From Thermoflexus hugenholtzii (lineage in GTDB: Bacteria; Chloroflexota; Anaerolineae; Thermoflexales; Thermoflexaceae), in contig NZ_CP076326.1 of the NCBI RefSeq assembly GCF_018771565.1, forward strand, positions 1,302,001 through 1,366,000: 64,000 nt of DNA, in the 5' to 3' direction. Position 1 is the stretch's first letter, and each line of letters opens with the position of its first letter. Made by a program: the position numbers and the translations under genes. This document shows positions 7,795 to 17,757 of the stretch, one piece after another. The notes under the pieces were generated by a model. The model saw nothing but the letters and a program-made list of their open reading frames with translations, was not told the DNA's origin and did not search any database.

Positions 7795-8697
7795 TCAGCG
7801 CGGGAAGAGGCCCTGACCGAGCAGCTGAAGCACCATGCCGCCGGCCAGCATGCACATCACCGCCGGGCCGATGATCAGGGCGACCAGCATCGAGGCCACC
7901 GGGCCGACCCGGCCCACCCACTCCCGGGCCTTCTGGATGCGGCGGGCGCGCATATCCGCCGCGATGCGGGTGACCGTGGGGGTGAGCGGCTGGCCGAGGC
8001 GCTCCGCCTGCTGCATGGCCTCCACCCAGATCCGCAAGGCCGGGGCATTGTTGCGCGCGAGCAACCCCCGATACGCCTCCATGCGGGGGAGGCCCATCTC
8101 CAGCTCATGCAGGAAGCGGCGCAGCTCCTCGCCCAGCGGGTTCTGCAGGCGCTCCGTTAGATGGCGCAGGGCGGCCTCGAAGGCCAACCCGGCCTCCAGC
8201 AACACCGCCAGGGTGTCCAGGAAATCCGGAACGGCCCGGTCGATCTGTTGCTGGCGTCGCTCCGCCAGGCGGTTCATCCAGAACGTCGGGGCCAGGAAGC
8301 CTCCGGCTGCGGCCAGGACGGCCACGATCAGCATGCAACCACCGAAGCCCAGCAGGATGTCCATCAAATAGAGGAAAACCCCGAAGGCGGCCCCGGCGAG
8401 GCCTCCCAGCACATGCATCCCGTAGAAAGCCTCCACCGTCAGGCCGTAAGGATAGCCGGCCTGGGCCAGGGTCCGGGCCAGACGCTCCCGCCCCAGCAAG
8501 CCCCAGAAGGCCGGGATCTCCCGAGCCAGCCGGAGCGACCAGCGGTGGATCCGCTCGGAGAGCGAGGAGCGGCTGACGGCCGCCGGATAGGTCTGCTCCA
8601 GGCGCAACCGGGTCTCGGAGGGGAGCGCCCAGTGCCAGACCGCCGCCGCCGTCAGGAACACTGCCACCAGGCCCATACAACTGAAAAGCTCGACCAT
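7795..8697 (-). CDS. tadC: Tad pilus inner-membrane platform protein TadC
   Basis: The 300-residue protein has a type II secretion F (T2SSF) domain: hydrophobic helices near the N-terminus, a pair around residues 95-145, a cytoplasmic helical block beginning DRAVPDFLDTLAVLLEAG, and a final helix near the C-terminus. The ATG at 8697 follows the tadB stop by a few bases with GAAGGGG just upstream. TadB and TadC together form the membrane platform on which the CpaF ATPase acts during pilin polymerisation. Order tadB-tadC is as in other Tad loci. Confidence 0.9.
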   Translation of the reverse strand: MVELFSCMGLVAVFLTAAAVWHWALPSETRLRLEQTYPAAVSRSSLSERIHRWSLRLAREIPAFWGLLGRERLARTLAQAGYPYGLTVEAFYGMHVLGGLAGAAFGVFLYLMDILLGFGGCMLIVAVLAAAGGFLAPTFWMNRLAERRQQQIDRAVPDFLDTLAVLLEAGLAFEAALRHLTERLQNPLGEELRRFLHELEMGLPRMEAYRGLLARNNAPALRIWVEAMQQAERLGQPLTPTVTRIAADMRARRIQKAREWVGRVGPVASMLVALIIGPAVMCMLAGGMVLQLLGQGLFPR

Positions 8698-8702
8698 CCC
8701 CT

Positions 8703-9653
8703 TCACACCTCCACGTGGGTGATGCGGCGGATCAGCAGGAAGCCGCCGATTTGCAAGGCGAGGCTGAAGCCCAGGATGACCCACCCGAGGGGCTGGGTGA
8801 TCAGGGCGTCGATCATGCCGGGCATGAGGGCCCGGAAGAGGATCAGGAAGGCCATGGGGAGGGCGATCACCAGGATGGCGCTGAAACGGGGCTCCTCGGT
8901 GAGGGCCCGGATCTCCCGTTGCATGCTGCGCCGCTCCGCCATGGTGATGGCCAGACGCTGCAGAACCCGGGTCAGGTTCCCCCCGGCCCGCTGCTGGGCC
9001 AGGATCACCGTGATCATCAGCTCCAGGTCCGCGGAAGGATAGAGCCGGTAAAGATGCTCGAGGGCCTCGTGAAGGGGATAACCCAGCAGCAGCTGCTGGT
9101 AGACCTTCCGCAGGCCCCCGGAGGCCGGCGGAGGGAGGCGATCGGCCGCCTCGCCGATGGCCTGGACGATGGTTTGCCCGGCCCCCAGGCCCCGGGCCAG
9201 GGCGTCTGCCACGTCCGGCAGCTGCTCAGCGAAGCGGATGGCCCGTTGCCGCGCCCGGTGGGCGAGATAGCGCCCCGTGGCGAAACGCACCGCGAACAGC
9301 GCCAGGGAGAGGACCAGGAAGAACGACAAATTCAGGAAGAGGGCGTTCAAATAAAGGACCACGAACACCGCGAAGGCCTGCAAGGCCAGGACCTCGTGCG
9401 GGCGCAAGGACAGATCCGCCGCCTCCAGGCGCTGGGCGAGCCGTTGACCGGATGCGCTCGCGTCGAACCGGGCCCCCAGCTCCAGCAGGAAGCTCCGGGC
9501 TTCCGCGGAGCGGATCACCAGCGACCGCGCTCGCTGGCCGATCTCCCGGCGCTCCAGATAGTGGACCAGATGGGCTCCCACCGCCAGCCCGGCCAGGACC
9601 CCGGTGAGGATCAACCCGATCAGGTAGCCGATCCCTTGCATCGCCGACGTCAT
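8703..9653 (-). CDS. tadB: Tad pilus inner-membrane platform protein TadB
   Basis: The 316-residue protein contains a T2SSF domain with the signature FAEQLPDVADALARGLGAGQ and four hydrophobic segments in the arrangement usual for TadB (one N-terminal, two central, one or two C-terminal). The ATG at 9653 overlaps the TGA of the preceding VWA-like gene (ATGA), which fixes the start and suggests coupled translation. It works with TadC as the platform for pilin assembly driven by the double CpaF encoded upstream. Confidence 0.9.
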   Translation of the reverse strand: MTSAMQGIGYLIGLILTGVLAGLAVGAHLVHYLERREIGQRARSLVIRSAEARSFLLELGARFDASASGQRLAQRLEAADLSLRPHEVLALQAFAVFVVLYLNALFLNLSFFLVLSLALFAVRFATGRYLAHRARQRAIRFAEQLPDVADALARGLGAGQTIVQAIGEAADRLPPPASGGLRKVYQQLLLGYPLHEALEHLYRLYPSADLELMITVILAQQRAGGNLTRVLQRLAITMAERRSMQREIRALTEEPRFSAILVIALPMAFLILFRALMPGMIDALITQPLGWVILGFSLALQIGGFLLIRRITHVEV

Positions 9654-11623
9654 GGCCACTGCTCCCGGGAACGTCGAAGGAGAACGCGGATGAGGACGAA
9701 GCCTCCGGCTCCCGCCGCCGCGATCAGGCAGAGCCAGATCGGCGAGAAGCCTCCATCCCCGCCGGCGGCGACGGTCAGGCGCCACTCCCCTCCTTCCACC
9801 GGCGCCCCCTTCTCCTCCCGGGCTCGGATCCGGATCTCCCGGGGCTGGCGGATCCCTTCCCCGGACACCCGGATCTTGCGGCGGACAATCTCCCGGGCGG
9901 GGATGGACAGGGTGGAAGGCGCAACCTGAACCCCGGCCCCCTCCTCAACGATCTCCAGACGCAGCTGGGCCGGCCGATCGAGGGTGGAGGTGATGATCAG
10001 GGTGAGCTCGCCGGGCAGGTTCAGCGCCCGAGGGGAGCGCTCCAGGGCGACGAAGAGGCGGCCCTCCGTCGAAGCGCCCACCTGCAGATCCGCCACCACG
10101 GCTTGAGGATACACCCGGGGTCCCGCCGGCCCGAGGGCCCGCACCTCTCCCAGAGCCAGGAAACGCACCGGCCCGCCTGCGGGCGGACGGAACACCCACT
10201 CCCATCGATCCGCCAGGGCCTCCATCCGCTCCGGGGGCTGATAGCGGGCGTTGCCCACCCGCCATCCCACCCAGCGCCAGCGGACCTCCTCCACGCCCGG
10301 CGGACGGGGGACGGTGACGGTGATGGGCATCCCCGGCGCCGGGGAGGCCGGGGCCTGCGCTTCCAGCGCCGGCAGATCCGCCATCCGGTCCAGCCATACC
10401 GGCTGCTCCCAGACCCCGCCCGCCCAGCTCAGGCGGAAGGCGCCCTCCACCCGCCCGGAGAGGGCTTCGGCGGGGATCAGGCCGCCGGCCCGGCCGTCCC
10501 CTCCCTCGCGATCCGCATCGCCCCCATCGTCGCGCAACGGCGCCCGGATCTCCCCCGCCTGCCATTCCAGGGCCGCGCCGGAGAGCCGCTGGGGGAGCGT
10601 CGTCTCCAGATAGATCGGCGCGCCGGAAGGGGCGAGCAGCCGGCGGGAGGGGCCCGGCTCCGTCAGGAGCAACGGCTCCCTCAGGCTCACCACCACCCCC
10701 AGCCGGGCCTCTTGATCCCCCTCCATCCGGACCCGCCACTCTCCTTCATAGGACCCGAAGGACAGGAGGGTGACGATCTCCAGGCGCTCGGTGCGGACGA
10801 CATCGATGCGCGCCTGGGCGGCCGGGCCGAGCCAGTCCGTGTCTTCGTGAACCAGGGTCACCAGGCGGGCGGAGGGGGTGGGGCGAACCAGGACGAAGGC
10901 CGCCCAGGCGGCGCCGGGGGGCAGGACCAGGCGCTGCTCCAGCCCCGGCGGGAGAGAGATCCAGGTGGTCCAGCGATGGGGAGAGAGGGCGCCCCAGAGG
11001 CGCAGCGCGGCCTCATAGCGCTCCGGGTCCGACAGGCGCGTCGTCGCGGCGCCTCCGGAGGCCTGACCGAGGGTTTGATCCAGGAGGGAAAGGCTCTGCT
11101 CCAGCCCCAGAGCGAAGAGCGGGCGGGCCGGCGGGCCGGCCAGCCGGGCGGCGGCCCCGGCGAGGGCCTCCGCGGCCTTCGGATCCGCCCGGGCCAGGGC
11201 GAGCAGGCCGACGAAAGGGGCGGGCTCCGGAAGCTGGCTCAGGCTTCGCACGCTCAGATCCACCATCCGGGGCCAGTTGGCCTCCCCGCCGTCGAACCCG
11301 CTCAGACGACGGAGGAGGGCGCGGAAGGCCGCCCGATCTTCCGGATCCCTCATCCGCAGCGCGCCGCCCACCATCCGCGGGGAAGGCCCTCCGCGGAGCA
11401 GGAGCAATCGGTCCGTCGGCGCGGCGGTGGCCGCCCACAGCAGGAGCACGTCCGTCATCGCCTGGCCGATGCCGGGGCCCGGCGCGCGGCCGGAGCGGTC
11501 GGCGATCAGCACCAGGTCGATCGCATCGCCCCGGCCCTGGGCCGTCGCCGGGATAGAGGGGACGCCGAGCCAGCCGGAAACGGCGAGAAGGAGAAGCAGT
11601 CGGGAAACCCACGAGCGCGGCAA
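9650..11623 (-). CDS. Surface protein with degenerate von Willebrand A-like region
   Basis: A TTG start at 11623 is preferred because GGAGG lies five bases upstream and the product then opens with a clean signal peptide (PRSWVSRLLLLLAVSGWLG); a GTG at 11641 has no ribosome site. The N-terminal ~200 residues look VWA-like, starting DLVLIADRSGR, but the metal site DxSxS is incomplete. Beta-rich regions of unknown type follow, and the C-terminus ends in one transmembrane helix and a short basic tail. The gene lies between the CpaF fusion and tadB, and overlaps tadB. It may be a pilus-linked adhesin or assembly factor; that is inference. Confidence 0.7.
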   Translation of the reverse strand: MPRSWVSRLLLLLAVSGWLGVPSIPATAQGRGDAIDLVLIADRSGRAPGPGIGQAMTDVLLLWAATAAPTDRLLLLRGGPSPRMVGGALRMRDPEDRAAFRALLRRLSGFDGGEANWPRMVDLSVRSLSQLPEPAPFVGLLALARADPKAAEALAGAAARLAGPPARPLFALGLEQSLSLLDQTLGQASGGAATTRLSDPERYEAALRLWGALSPHRWTTWISLPPGLEQRLVLPPGAAWAAFVLVRPTPSARLVTLVHEDTDWLGPAAQARIDVVRTERLEIVTLLSFGSYEGEWRVRMEGDQEARLGVVVSLREPLLLTEPGPSRRLLAPSGAPIYLETTLPQRLSGAALEWQAGEIRAPLRDDGGDADREGGDGRAGGLIPAEALSGRVEGAFRLSWAGGVWEQPVWLDRMADLPALEAQAPASPAPGMPITVTVPRPPGVEEVRWRWVGWRVGNARYQPPERMEALADRWEWVFRPPAGGPVRFLALGEVRALGPAGPRVYPQAVVADLQVGASTEGRLFVALERSPRALNLPGELTLIITSTLDRPAQLRLEIVEEGAGVQVAPSTLSIPAREIVRRKIRVSGEGIRQPREIRIRAREEKGAPVEGGEWRLTVAAGGDGGFSPIWLCLIAAAGAGGFVLIRVLLRRSREQWP

Positions 11624-11713
11624 GTCTTCCTCCAGGTTCACAGCGAGCTCAAGGGCTTGCGACGGGGATCATCCGGCGCGCCATCCGCAGGGCGATGGGG
11701 AGCAACCACAGGG

Positions 11714-14230
11714 TCACGCGGTCATCTCCTCATCGACCTCCGGCGCCTGGATCCATCGCTCCCCCTCCACCCAGATCTTCGGGTTCGGGTCGAAGAGATC
11801 CGGGGACCAGGAGACCCCGTGCTCCTCAAAGCGCCGCAGGCAGAGGGCCGGCTGATATCCGGTGGCCGCAAAGTAGCCCCGCACCTTCTCCTCATCCTCC
11901 GTCGTCCCCACCGGGCGGAACACATAGATCGGCTCGGTCCGGATCAGCTCCTCCCGCACCCCCACCACCTCGTCGATCCGAATCACCTTGCGGGTGCCGT
12001 CGATCAGGCGGGCGACCTGGACCACCAGGTTGAAGGCGCAGATCAGGCGACGGAGGGCGGCCTCGGGGAGATCCGCCCCCTCCCGGGCCATCCGCAGCAT
12101 GGTCTCCAGCCGGGCGAAGGCGTCCTCCGGGGAATTGGCATGCAGGGTGGTCATCGAGCCCTGGTGGCCGGTGTTGATGGCCTGGATCATGTCCAGGGCC
12201 TCCCCGCCCCGCACCTCCCCGACGATAATCCGATCCGGCCGCATCCGCAGGGCGTTGATCACCAGATCCCGAATGGTGATCTCCCCCTCCCCGAACTCAT
12301 CCGCCGTGCGGGTCTCCAGGCGGACCCAGTGGGGCCGGTTCAGGCGCAGCTCCGCGGTGTCCTCAATGGTGATGAGCCGCTCCTCCTCCGGGATGTAAGA
12401 GGCCAGCAGGTTGAGCAGGGTGGTCTTCCCGCTGCCGGTGCCGCCGATGACCAAGATGTTCAGTCGGGCCTGCACCGCCCGCCGCAGGAAGATGGCCATG
12501 CGGCGCTCCAGGGAGGCCCGCCGGATGAGGTCCTCGGGGTGGATCAGCTCTTTGCGGAAGCGCCGGATGGTGATCACCGGCCCGTTCAGGGAGAGGGGCG
12601 GCAGCACGATGTTGACCCGGCTCCCATCCGGCAGCCGGGCGTCCACCAGAGGGCGCTTCTCGTCGAGGCGCCGGCCGGCGTGGGCGGCCATCACCGCCGC
12701 CATCTCCAGCAGCTGCAGCTCATCCCGGATGTTCAGGCGGTCCGGCGGGACCGGCTGGAGCTGGCCGCGGCGCTCGACGAACACCTGACGCGGGCCGTTG
12801 ATCATGATCTCGGTGACGGCGGGATCCCGCAGCACGTCCGGAGGCAGGCGGCCCTCCAGGGGATCCACGCGCAGGGCCGCTTCGATCCGATCCACCTCCG
12901 CAGGGTCCACCCAGCGGCGCATGCGGGCCAGGCTGCGGGGGCGCACCCCGGTGGGGGTGAAATACCCGTAGGCCCGCCCCATCTCGTCCACCCCCAGCTG
13001 GTAGTAGAGGAAGAGGTCCTTCAAGATCAGCTGGTCTCCCTTGAGGCCCTGCACCTCGGTGATCGCCACCACCTTGCGCTCGCCGCCGGGGAGGCGGGCC
13101 ATCTGAACCACCAGATCGATGGTGGCCAGCTGCTCCCGGATGGCCCGCAGGGAGAGCTGCTGGGCCGCCTCGGCCCACATGACCATGGTCTCCAGCCGGG
13201 AGAAGGCCTCCTGGGGGGAGTTCGCGTGCACGGTGGTCATGGAGCCCTCGTGGCCGGTGTTCATCGCCTGCAGCATGTCCAGGGCCTCCCCGCCCCGCAC
13301 CTCCCCCACCACGATCCGATCCGGACGCATTCGCAGGGAGAGGCGGACCAGATCCCGGATGGTGATCTCCCCTTTGCCTTCGACGTTCGGGGGCCGGGCT
13401 TCCAGGCGCACCACATGGGGGTGCTGTTCGTAAAAGCGCAGCTCGGCGATGTCCTCGATGGTGATCACCCGCTGTTCAGGCGGGATGAAGCCGGCCAGCA
13501 CGTTGAGCAGCGTGGTCTTGCCCGAGCCCGTGCCCCCGGAGACCAGGATGTTGAGGCGGGCTCGCACCGCCGCCTTCAGGAAGGCGGCCATGGTCTCGGT
13601 GAGGGTGCCGTTGGCGATGAGATCCTCCATGGTGAAGGCCCGCTCCCGGAAGCGGCGGATGCTCAGGACGGGGCCGTCGACGGCGATGGGGGGGATGGCG
13701 GCCGCCACCCGGCTGCCGTCCGCCAGCCGGGCGTCCACCCGGGGGTTGCTCTCGTCCAGCCGCCGCCCCAGGGGGGAGAGGATCCGGTCGATGATGTGGA
13801 GCAGGTGCTCGCGGTTCTCGAACTCCACGTCCTCCCGGCGCTCCAGGCGGCCGAAGCGCTCCACGAACACCTCGGCCTGTCCCTCCTCGCCCGGCCGGGC
13901 CCTCCAGTTCACCATGATCTCCGTGATCTGGGGGTCCCGGAGCAGCGGCTCCAGGGGCCCCAGCCCCACCGTTTCGTCCAGGATGAGGTTGACAATCTCG
14001 GACTGCAGGGTGGGGGAGAGGACCTCCCCTTCCTCCCGGATCATCTGGGCGAGCATCGCCTCCAGGCGCGCCCGGAGGATGGGGCGGGGCAGCTGGAGCA
14101 GGGCCCCCAGGTCTCCCTCCTCCATCAGGCGGCGGCGGTAATGCTTCGCCAGCGCCCGCAGGGAGCTGCGCTCCTCCGTCCGCGCCCCATCCCCGCGCCG
14201 GGACGCCTCCAGTCGCTCCAGGATCGCCAT
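11714..14230 (-). CDS. cpaF: Double CpaF/TadA secretion ATPase, two complete modules in one chain
   Basis: The family usually has about 400-500 residues; this one has 838. Module 1 (about 1-430) includes the N-terminal helical domain, Walker [10 protein letters not shown] at 232-240, the acidic box [22 protein letters not shown] near 305-316 and the His-box [14 protein letters not shown]. Module 2 (about 440-838) repeats [10 protein letters not shown], Walker A at 596-604, [22 protein letters not shown] near 667-678 and [14 protein letters not shown]. All ATPase motifs look intact in both halves; only module 1 keeps the full N-terminal helical domain. The frame is open throughout, with GAGGAGG before the ATG. 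It should power pilin polymerisation with TadB/TadC, probably as a ring of fewer, double-sized subunits (inference). Confidence 0.93.
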   Translation of the reverse strand: MAILERLEASRRGDGARTEERSSLRALAKHYRRRLMEEGDLGALLQLPRPILRARLEAMLAQMIREEGEVLSPTLQSEIVNLILDETVGLGPLEPLLRDPQITEIMVNWRARPGEEGQAEVFVERFGRLERREDVEFENREHLLHIIDRILSPLGRRLDESNPRVDARLADGSRVAAAIPPIAVDGPVLSIRRFRERAFTMEDLIANGTLTETMAAFLKAAVRARLNILVSGGTGSGKTTLLNVLAGFIPPEQRVITIEDIAELRFYEQHPHVVRLEARPPNVEGKGEITIRDLVRLSLRMRPDRIVVGEVRGGEALDMLQAMNTGHEGSMTTVHANSPQEAFSRLETMVMWAEAAQQLSLRAIREQLATIDLVVQMARLPGGERKVVAITEVQGLKGDQLILKDLFLYYQLGVDEMGRAYGYFTPTGVRPRSLARMRRWVDPAEVDRIEAALRVDPLEGRLPPDVLRDPAVTEIMINGPRQVFVERRGQLQPVPPDRLNIRDELQLLEMAAVMAAHAGRRLDEKRPLVDARLPDGSRVNIVLPPLSLNGPVITIRRFRKELIHPEDLIRRASLERRMAIFLRRAVQARLNILVIGGTGSGKTTLLNLLASYIPEEERLITIEDTAELRLNRPHWVRLETRTADEFGEGEITIRDLVINALRMRPDRIIVGEVRGGEALDMIQAINTGHQGSMTTLHANSPEDAFARLETMLRMAREGADLPEAALRRLICAFNLVVQVARLIDGTRKVIRIDEVVGVREELIRTEPIYVFRPVGTTEDEEKVRGYFAATGYQPALCLRRFEEHGVSWSPDLFDPNPKIWVEGERWIQAPEVDEEMTA

Positions 14231-14359
14231 CGTATTCCTCCTCTTCGGAACAGATCACGCGATGAAGCTTTCGAGAGGCCAGCAGGCTTCTTCCCCCGCG
14301 CCAAAAGGACCCCGGAAAAGGAGCCCACACCATCCGTGAAGGGACGCCAGCCTCCCATT

Positions 14360-16414
14360 TCAGCGCGTGACCGTCAAAGAATAAGGGGACGCGCTGAGCC
14401 CACTGTATCGATAGACCAGCACGTAGAACCGGCCGAGATGGGCGGCATCGACCGGATAAACGATCTGCTCATTGACCCCCGCGCCCGTTCGATTGGACCA
14501 GGCCGTCCATCGCACGCCCACATCCGACTCATGCTGAAGATACAGATCCAGATCCACTCCAGATGGCACCTGGAGCGTTAAGGTGATAGGCCCCGTCGTA
14601 TCTATATAAAACTGGAAGAAATCATACTGATCGGCCGGATCATTGGCATACCCCTGAACCGTGGACGGAACCTGGATGCAATTGGCCTGGCTGCGCGTAT
14701 TATTGGGCTCGATTTCGATAGTGACCGGCGGGCAGTAATTCCGCAGGACCAGGGGGAGGGCGATCACGGCGGGGCGAACGCGAACAGTTCCCGTGGCTGC
14801 GCCGATATTCCCCACCGCATCCTCCACCCGGGCGGTGAAGGTGTAGACCAGGGTCTGGGTGAAATAGAAAACCGGCGCGGAGAAGATTCGCGAAACCGCG
14901 ATGGATCCCAGCGGGGATGTGGTGCCGGTCAGAAAATCGGTCCAGCCGGCACATCCATCACATGTGTAGGCAACCGTGTAAGAGACGATCCCGCTGTGGT
15001 TATCGCTGGCCGTCATCGTAACCGGAAACGTGCGATACGCCGTGGACGGAAGATCCAGAGAGACCGAGGGTGGCGTGTTATCCACTTTGAACGGCCCGAT
15101 TTGGGAGGTCGCCGACCGGCGGTTCCCCCATCCATCTTGGGTTCCCAGGGTGACCGTGTAGATCCCGGATCCCACTGGGAAGGTCACAGCCGTGGTGCGG
15201 GTCAGCTGGCTGTCGGAGGCATCTCCGGAAAGCTGCACCTCATACCACACGCCCGCATTGTCGGAGACAGCGGTCCATGTGATGGGGAGACCATCCGGGA
15301 GCCGCGTCCAGGTATCGGTAGGGACACGACTGAACAGCAGGGGGACCTCCGGGGCCCGGGTGTCCACGCCGACGGCCCGGGTCACGGTGGAGGAGTTGCC
15401 CACCCCATCTGTAGCCGTCACCCGCAAGGTGTAGGTGACCCAGTCCCGGTCTGGAGGGAGGCTCCACAAGGCCTGCCAGGTCGAACCATCCCAGATTGCC
15501 AGGGATTCGGTGTCGGTCAGCACGCGGATCTCCTGAACCCCGGAGGCATCCGAAGCGGTTCCCGAGATCACCACCGGGGTCGGGAGCTGAGCCTGGGTGA
15601 AGATCGCCCCGGCGATCGGCGAGATCCATGTGATCGCCGGCCCCCGCCGCTCGATCACCGCTTCGCGGGTGATCCAGGAGGCATTCCCCAGAAAATCCGT
15701 GGCGGTGATCCGCAGCGTTTGGGTGACCCGATCGCTGGCAGGCAGCGGCCAGCTGGCGGCCCAGACCCCGGCAACCGGATCGAAAGCGGCTTCAGTCTCG
15801 GTGGCCGTCAGGACGCGCACGGACCGGACGCCGGAGCCGGGGATGCGGCTGTCCCCCACCTGGGCGGTATCCGTGACGGTTCCGGTCAGCGTCAGCGGCG
15901 AGGGATGGATGGTTGTAATCAGATGGGGAAGGGAGGATTCCAGGGTCACCGTAGGAGGGCTCACATCCGGCAGAACATCCAGCGCGACCTGAGCCAGCCC
16001 CAGCGCGCTGCTTTCCGCGGTGAAGACAACTGTGTAAAGCGCGAGGGGATCCGTCGGTTGGACCGTGTAGGTGAAGGCGAAAACGGCCGGCGACGTTGAG
16101 GCCGTAAAGGAGCGGGGAACGGTCCATTCAAAGGCGGGGCCTGCGGTCAGGGTGAGCATCGGAGTTCCCGAGAGTTCCACAGTGAATGTAAGCAGGCCAG
16201 CCTCGGCGAACCAGATCGCCCGGGTGATCGCGCCGCCGGGCATGGTGTCGGAGATGCGCAACGGCGACGCGGCAGTGGCCGTGATCGCTTCAAACGAGGG
16301 ATCTGCCGGCTGACCGTGGACGGACGCCGAGCCCAGGGCCATCCATCCCAGAAACAGAAGGACCCCCAGGGCCACCAGCCCCAGCAATCGATTCCAACGC
16401 CGAGAGTCGGACAT
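14360..16414 (-). CDS. Secreted Ig-like repeat protein with C-terminal PPC-like domain
   Basis: The 684-residue product has a signal peptide (about residues 10-35), then several beta-sandwich repeats marked by recurring phrases such as LRITATDFLGN, LRVTATDGVGN and DNTPPSVSL, as in bacterial Ig-like surface proteins. A stretch near ALPLVLRNYCPP precedes a final domain with EPNN and DLDLYL, typical of pre-peptidase C-terminal (PPC-like) domains common in Chloroflexota exoproteins. A GAGGAGGTGAGGG ribosome site precedes the ATG. It lies inside the pilus locus between the CpaF fusion and the PP2C gene, so it may be a surface adhesin or pilus-associated factor. Confidence 0.75.
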   Translation of the reverse strand: MSDSRRWNRLLGLVALGVLLFLGWMALGSASVHGQPADPSFEAITATAASPLRISDTMPGGAITRAIWFAEAGLLTFTVELSGTPMLTLTAGPAFEWTVPRSFTASTSPAVFAFTYTVQPTDPLALYTVVFTAESSALGLAQVALDVLPDVSPPTVTLESSLPHLITTIHPSPLTLTGTVTDTAQVGDSRIPGSGVRSVRVLTATETEAAFDPVAGVWAASWPLPASDRVTQTLRITATDFLGNASWITREAVIERRGPAITWISPIAGAIFTQAQLPTPVVISGTASDASGVQEIRVLTDTESLAIWDGSTWQALWSLPPDRDWVTYTLRVTATDGVGNSSTVTRAVGVDTRAPEVPLLFSRVPTDTWTRLPDGLPITWTAVSDNAGVWYEVQLSGDASDSQLTRTTAVTFPVGSGIYTVTLGTQDGWGNRRSATSQIGPFKVDNTPPSVSLDLPSTAYRTFPVTMTASDNHSGIVSYTVAYTCDGCAGWTDFLTGTTSPLGSIAVSRIFSAPVFYFTQTLVYTFTARVEDAVGNIGAATGTVRVRPAVIALPLVLRNYCPPVTIEIEPNNTRSQANCIQVPSTVQGYANDPADQYDFFQFYIDTTGPITLTLQVPSGVDLDLYLQHESDVGVRWTAWSNRTGAGVNEQIVYPVDAAHLGRFYVLVYRYSGLSASPYSLTVTR

Positions 16415-16452
16415 CCCTCACCTCCTCTAACCTGGTCTCGGAATTTCCAACG

Positions 16453-17706
16453 TCAAGGGTTTGGTGGCGGAGGAGGATTCGTTGGTGGCGGAGAGCCACC
16501 CGACTCCGGCCCCGGGGATGGGGGCGCCGGGGTGAATGTGGGGGTGGGAGTCGCGGTGGGCGTGGGGGTGGGGCTCGGGCGCGGCGTGGACGTGGGCGTA
16601 TACGTGGAGGTGGGAACCGGGGTGGAGGTCGCCTCTATCTCCCCGGACGCCCGCTCAGGGGTCACCGTTGTGGACTGCCCCGGCAGCAGGATCGGCGTAG
16701 CGGTGCCGCGGGGACGAACGCTCCCACCTTCCTGCTCCGATCCCCCCCGCATCAGCACAGCCCACGCCAGAACCAGCCCCGCCACCACCGCGAGGATGCC
16801 CAGCCCCGCCGGGATGGCCCAGGGCGGCAGCCGGATCCGAAGGGGTGGAGCGACGATCCGCCGCCCCGGCATCTCCATGATCGCCACGGAGATGTTGTCC
16901 GGACCTCCGGCCGCGTTCGCCGCCGCCACCAGGGCTTTCGCCGCCTGCTCGGCGGAGTGGGTCCGCACGATCTCCAGGATCTGCTCGTCAGAGACCACAT
17001 CGTGGAGGCCATCGGTGCACAACAGAACCACATCGCCGGGCTGAAGGCTGATGGGCTGGTAGCGAGGATCGGGGGGGCCTGCTCCGTCTAATGAGGCCAC
17101 CCGCAGATCCACGCTCACCTCGGGCTGGATGCCCACGTAACGCTTGAGGACGTTGCGGTTGGGATGGGTTCGGGCCTCCTCCGGGGTCAGTCGGCCCGCC
17201 TCGATGGCCTCCTGGGCCCAGGTGTGGTCCACGGTGAGCTGGACGATGCGATCGCCCCGGATGAGATAGGCCCGGGAGTCCCCCACGTGGGCCAGGTAGA
17301 GGCGGCCGTCCTCGATCACCGCCAGGGTGACGGTAGTGCCCATGCCTTTCCAGATAGCCTTCTTCTGGCTTTCGGCGAAGACCTCCCGGTTGGCATGAGC
17401 GATGGCTTGCTCCATGGCCTGAGGGAGGGGCGCCGTGGGGTTCTGCTCCAGGAAATGGAGGATGTGCTGGACCGCGAGATTGCTGGCCACCTCCCCGGAG
17501 GCGTGACCGCCGATGCCATCCGCCACCACCGCCACATGACGGGGACGTCCGCCGGGCCCCTGAAGCTCCGCCACCCTCACAGCGTCCTCGTTGTTCTTTC
17601 CGCTCATGCCCGGATGGGTCGCATGAACCAGACGGGGCTCCAGGCGGTTATCCGGGGTCGCGGATCCCCGCGCTTTCGCAGCATCAGCACGAACTCGAAG
17701 GGCCAT
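16453..17706 (-). CDS. Membrane PP2C-type Ser/Thr phosphatase with extracellular Pro/Thr tail
   Basis: Residues 25-280 form a PP2C domain with the metal ligands in NNED (38-41), ADGIGGH (62-68), GDSRAY, TDGLHD (231-236) and GGPDNIS (267-273). A transmembrane helix follows at about 296-318, then a ~95-residue tail of Pro, Thr and Ser that is probably outside the cell. The start has GGAGGTGGGTA in front. The gene directly follows the Ser/Thr kinase gene, and the two proteins share the same layout (catalytic domain inside, helix, PT-rich tail). It should remove phosphates placed by that kinase. Confidence 0.92.
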   Translation of the reverse strand: MALRVRADAAKARGSATPDNRLEPRLVHATHPGMSGKNNEDAVRVAELQGPGGRPRHVAVVADGIGGHASGEVASNLAVQHILHFLEQNPTAPLPQAMEQAIAHANREVFAESQKKAIWKGMGTTVTLAVIEDGRLYLAHVGDSRAYLIRGDRIVQLTVDHTWAQEAIEAGRLTPEEARTHPNRNVLKRYVGIQPEVSVDLRVASLDGAGPPDPRYQPISLQPGDVVLLCTDGLHDVVSDEQILEIVRTHSAEQAAKALVAAANAAGGPDNISVAIMEMPGRRIVAPPLRIRLPPWAIPAGLGILAVVAGLVLAWAVLMRGGSEQEGGSVRPRGTATPILLPGQSTTVTPERASGEIEATSTPVPTSTYTPTSTPRPSPTPTPTATPTPTFTPAPPSPGPESGGSPPPTNPPPPPNP

Positions 17707-17757
17707 TACCCACCTCCTTGCTTCGCTCCCTGTCGGATTTCAACAAGCCCACCCATC

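Noticed and set aside
6396-7874. Open frame on the plus strand opposite the WD40 gene
   Set aside because: It lacks a ribosome site and any recognisable domain, and the minus strand has clear WD40 repeats.
10103-14581. Very long open frame on the plus strand opposite cpaF
   Set aside because: It mirrors the conserved CpaF coding strand; its product is a low-complexity mix of Arg, Gly, Pro, His and Gln without any family motif, as expected for an antisense frame in GC-rich DNA.
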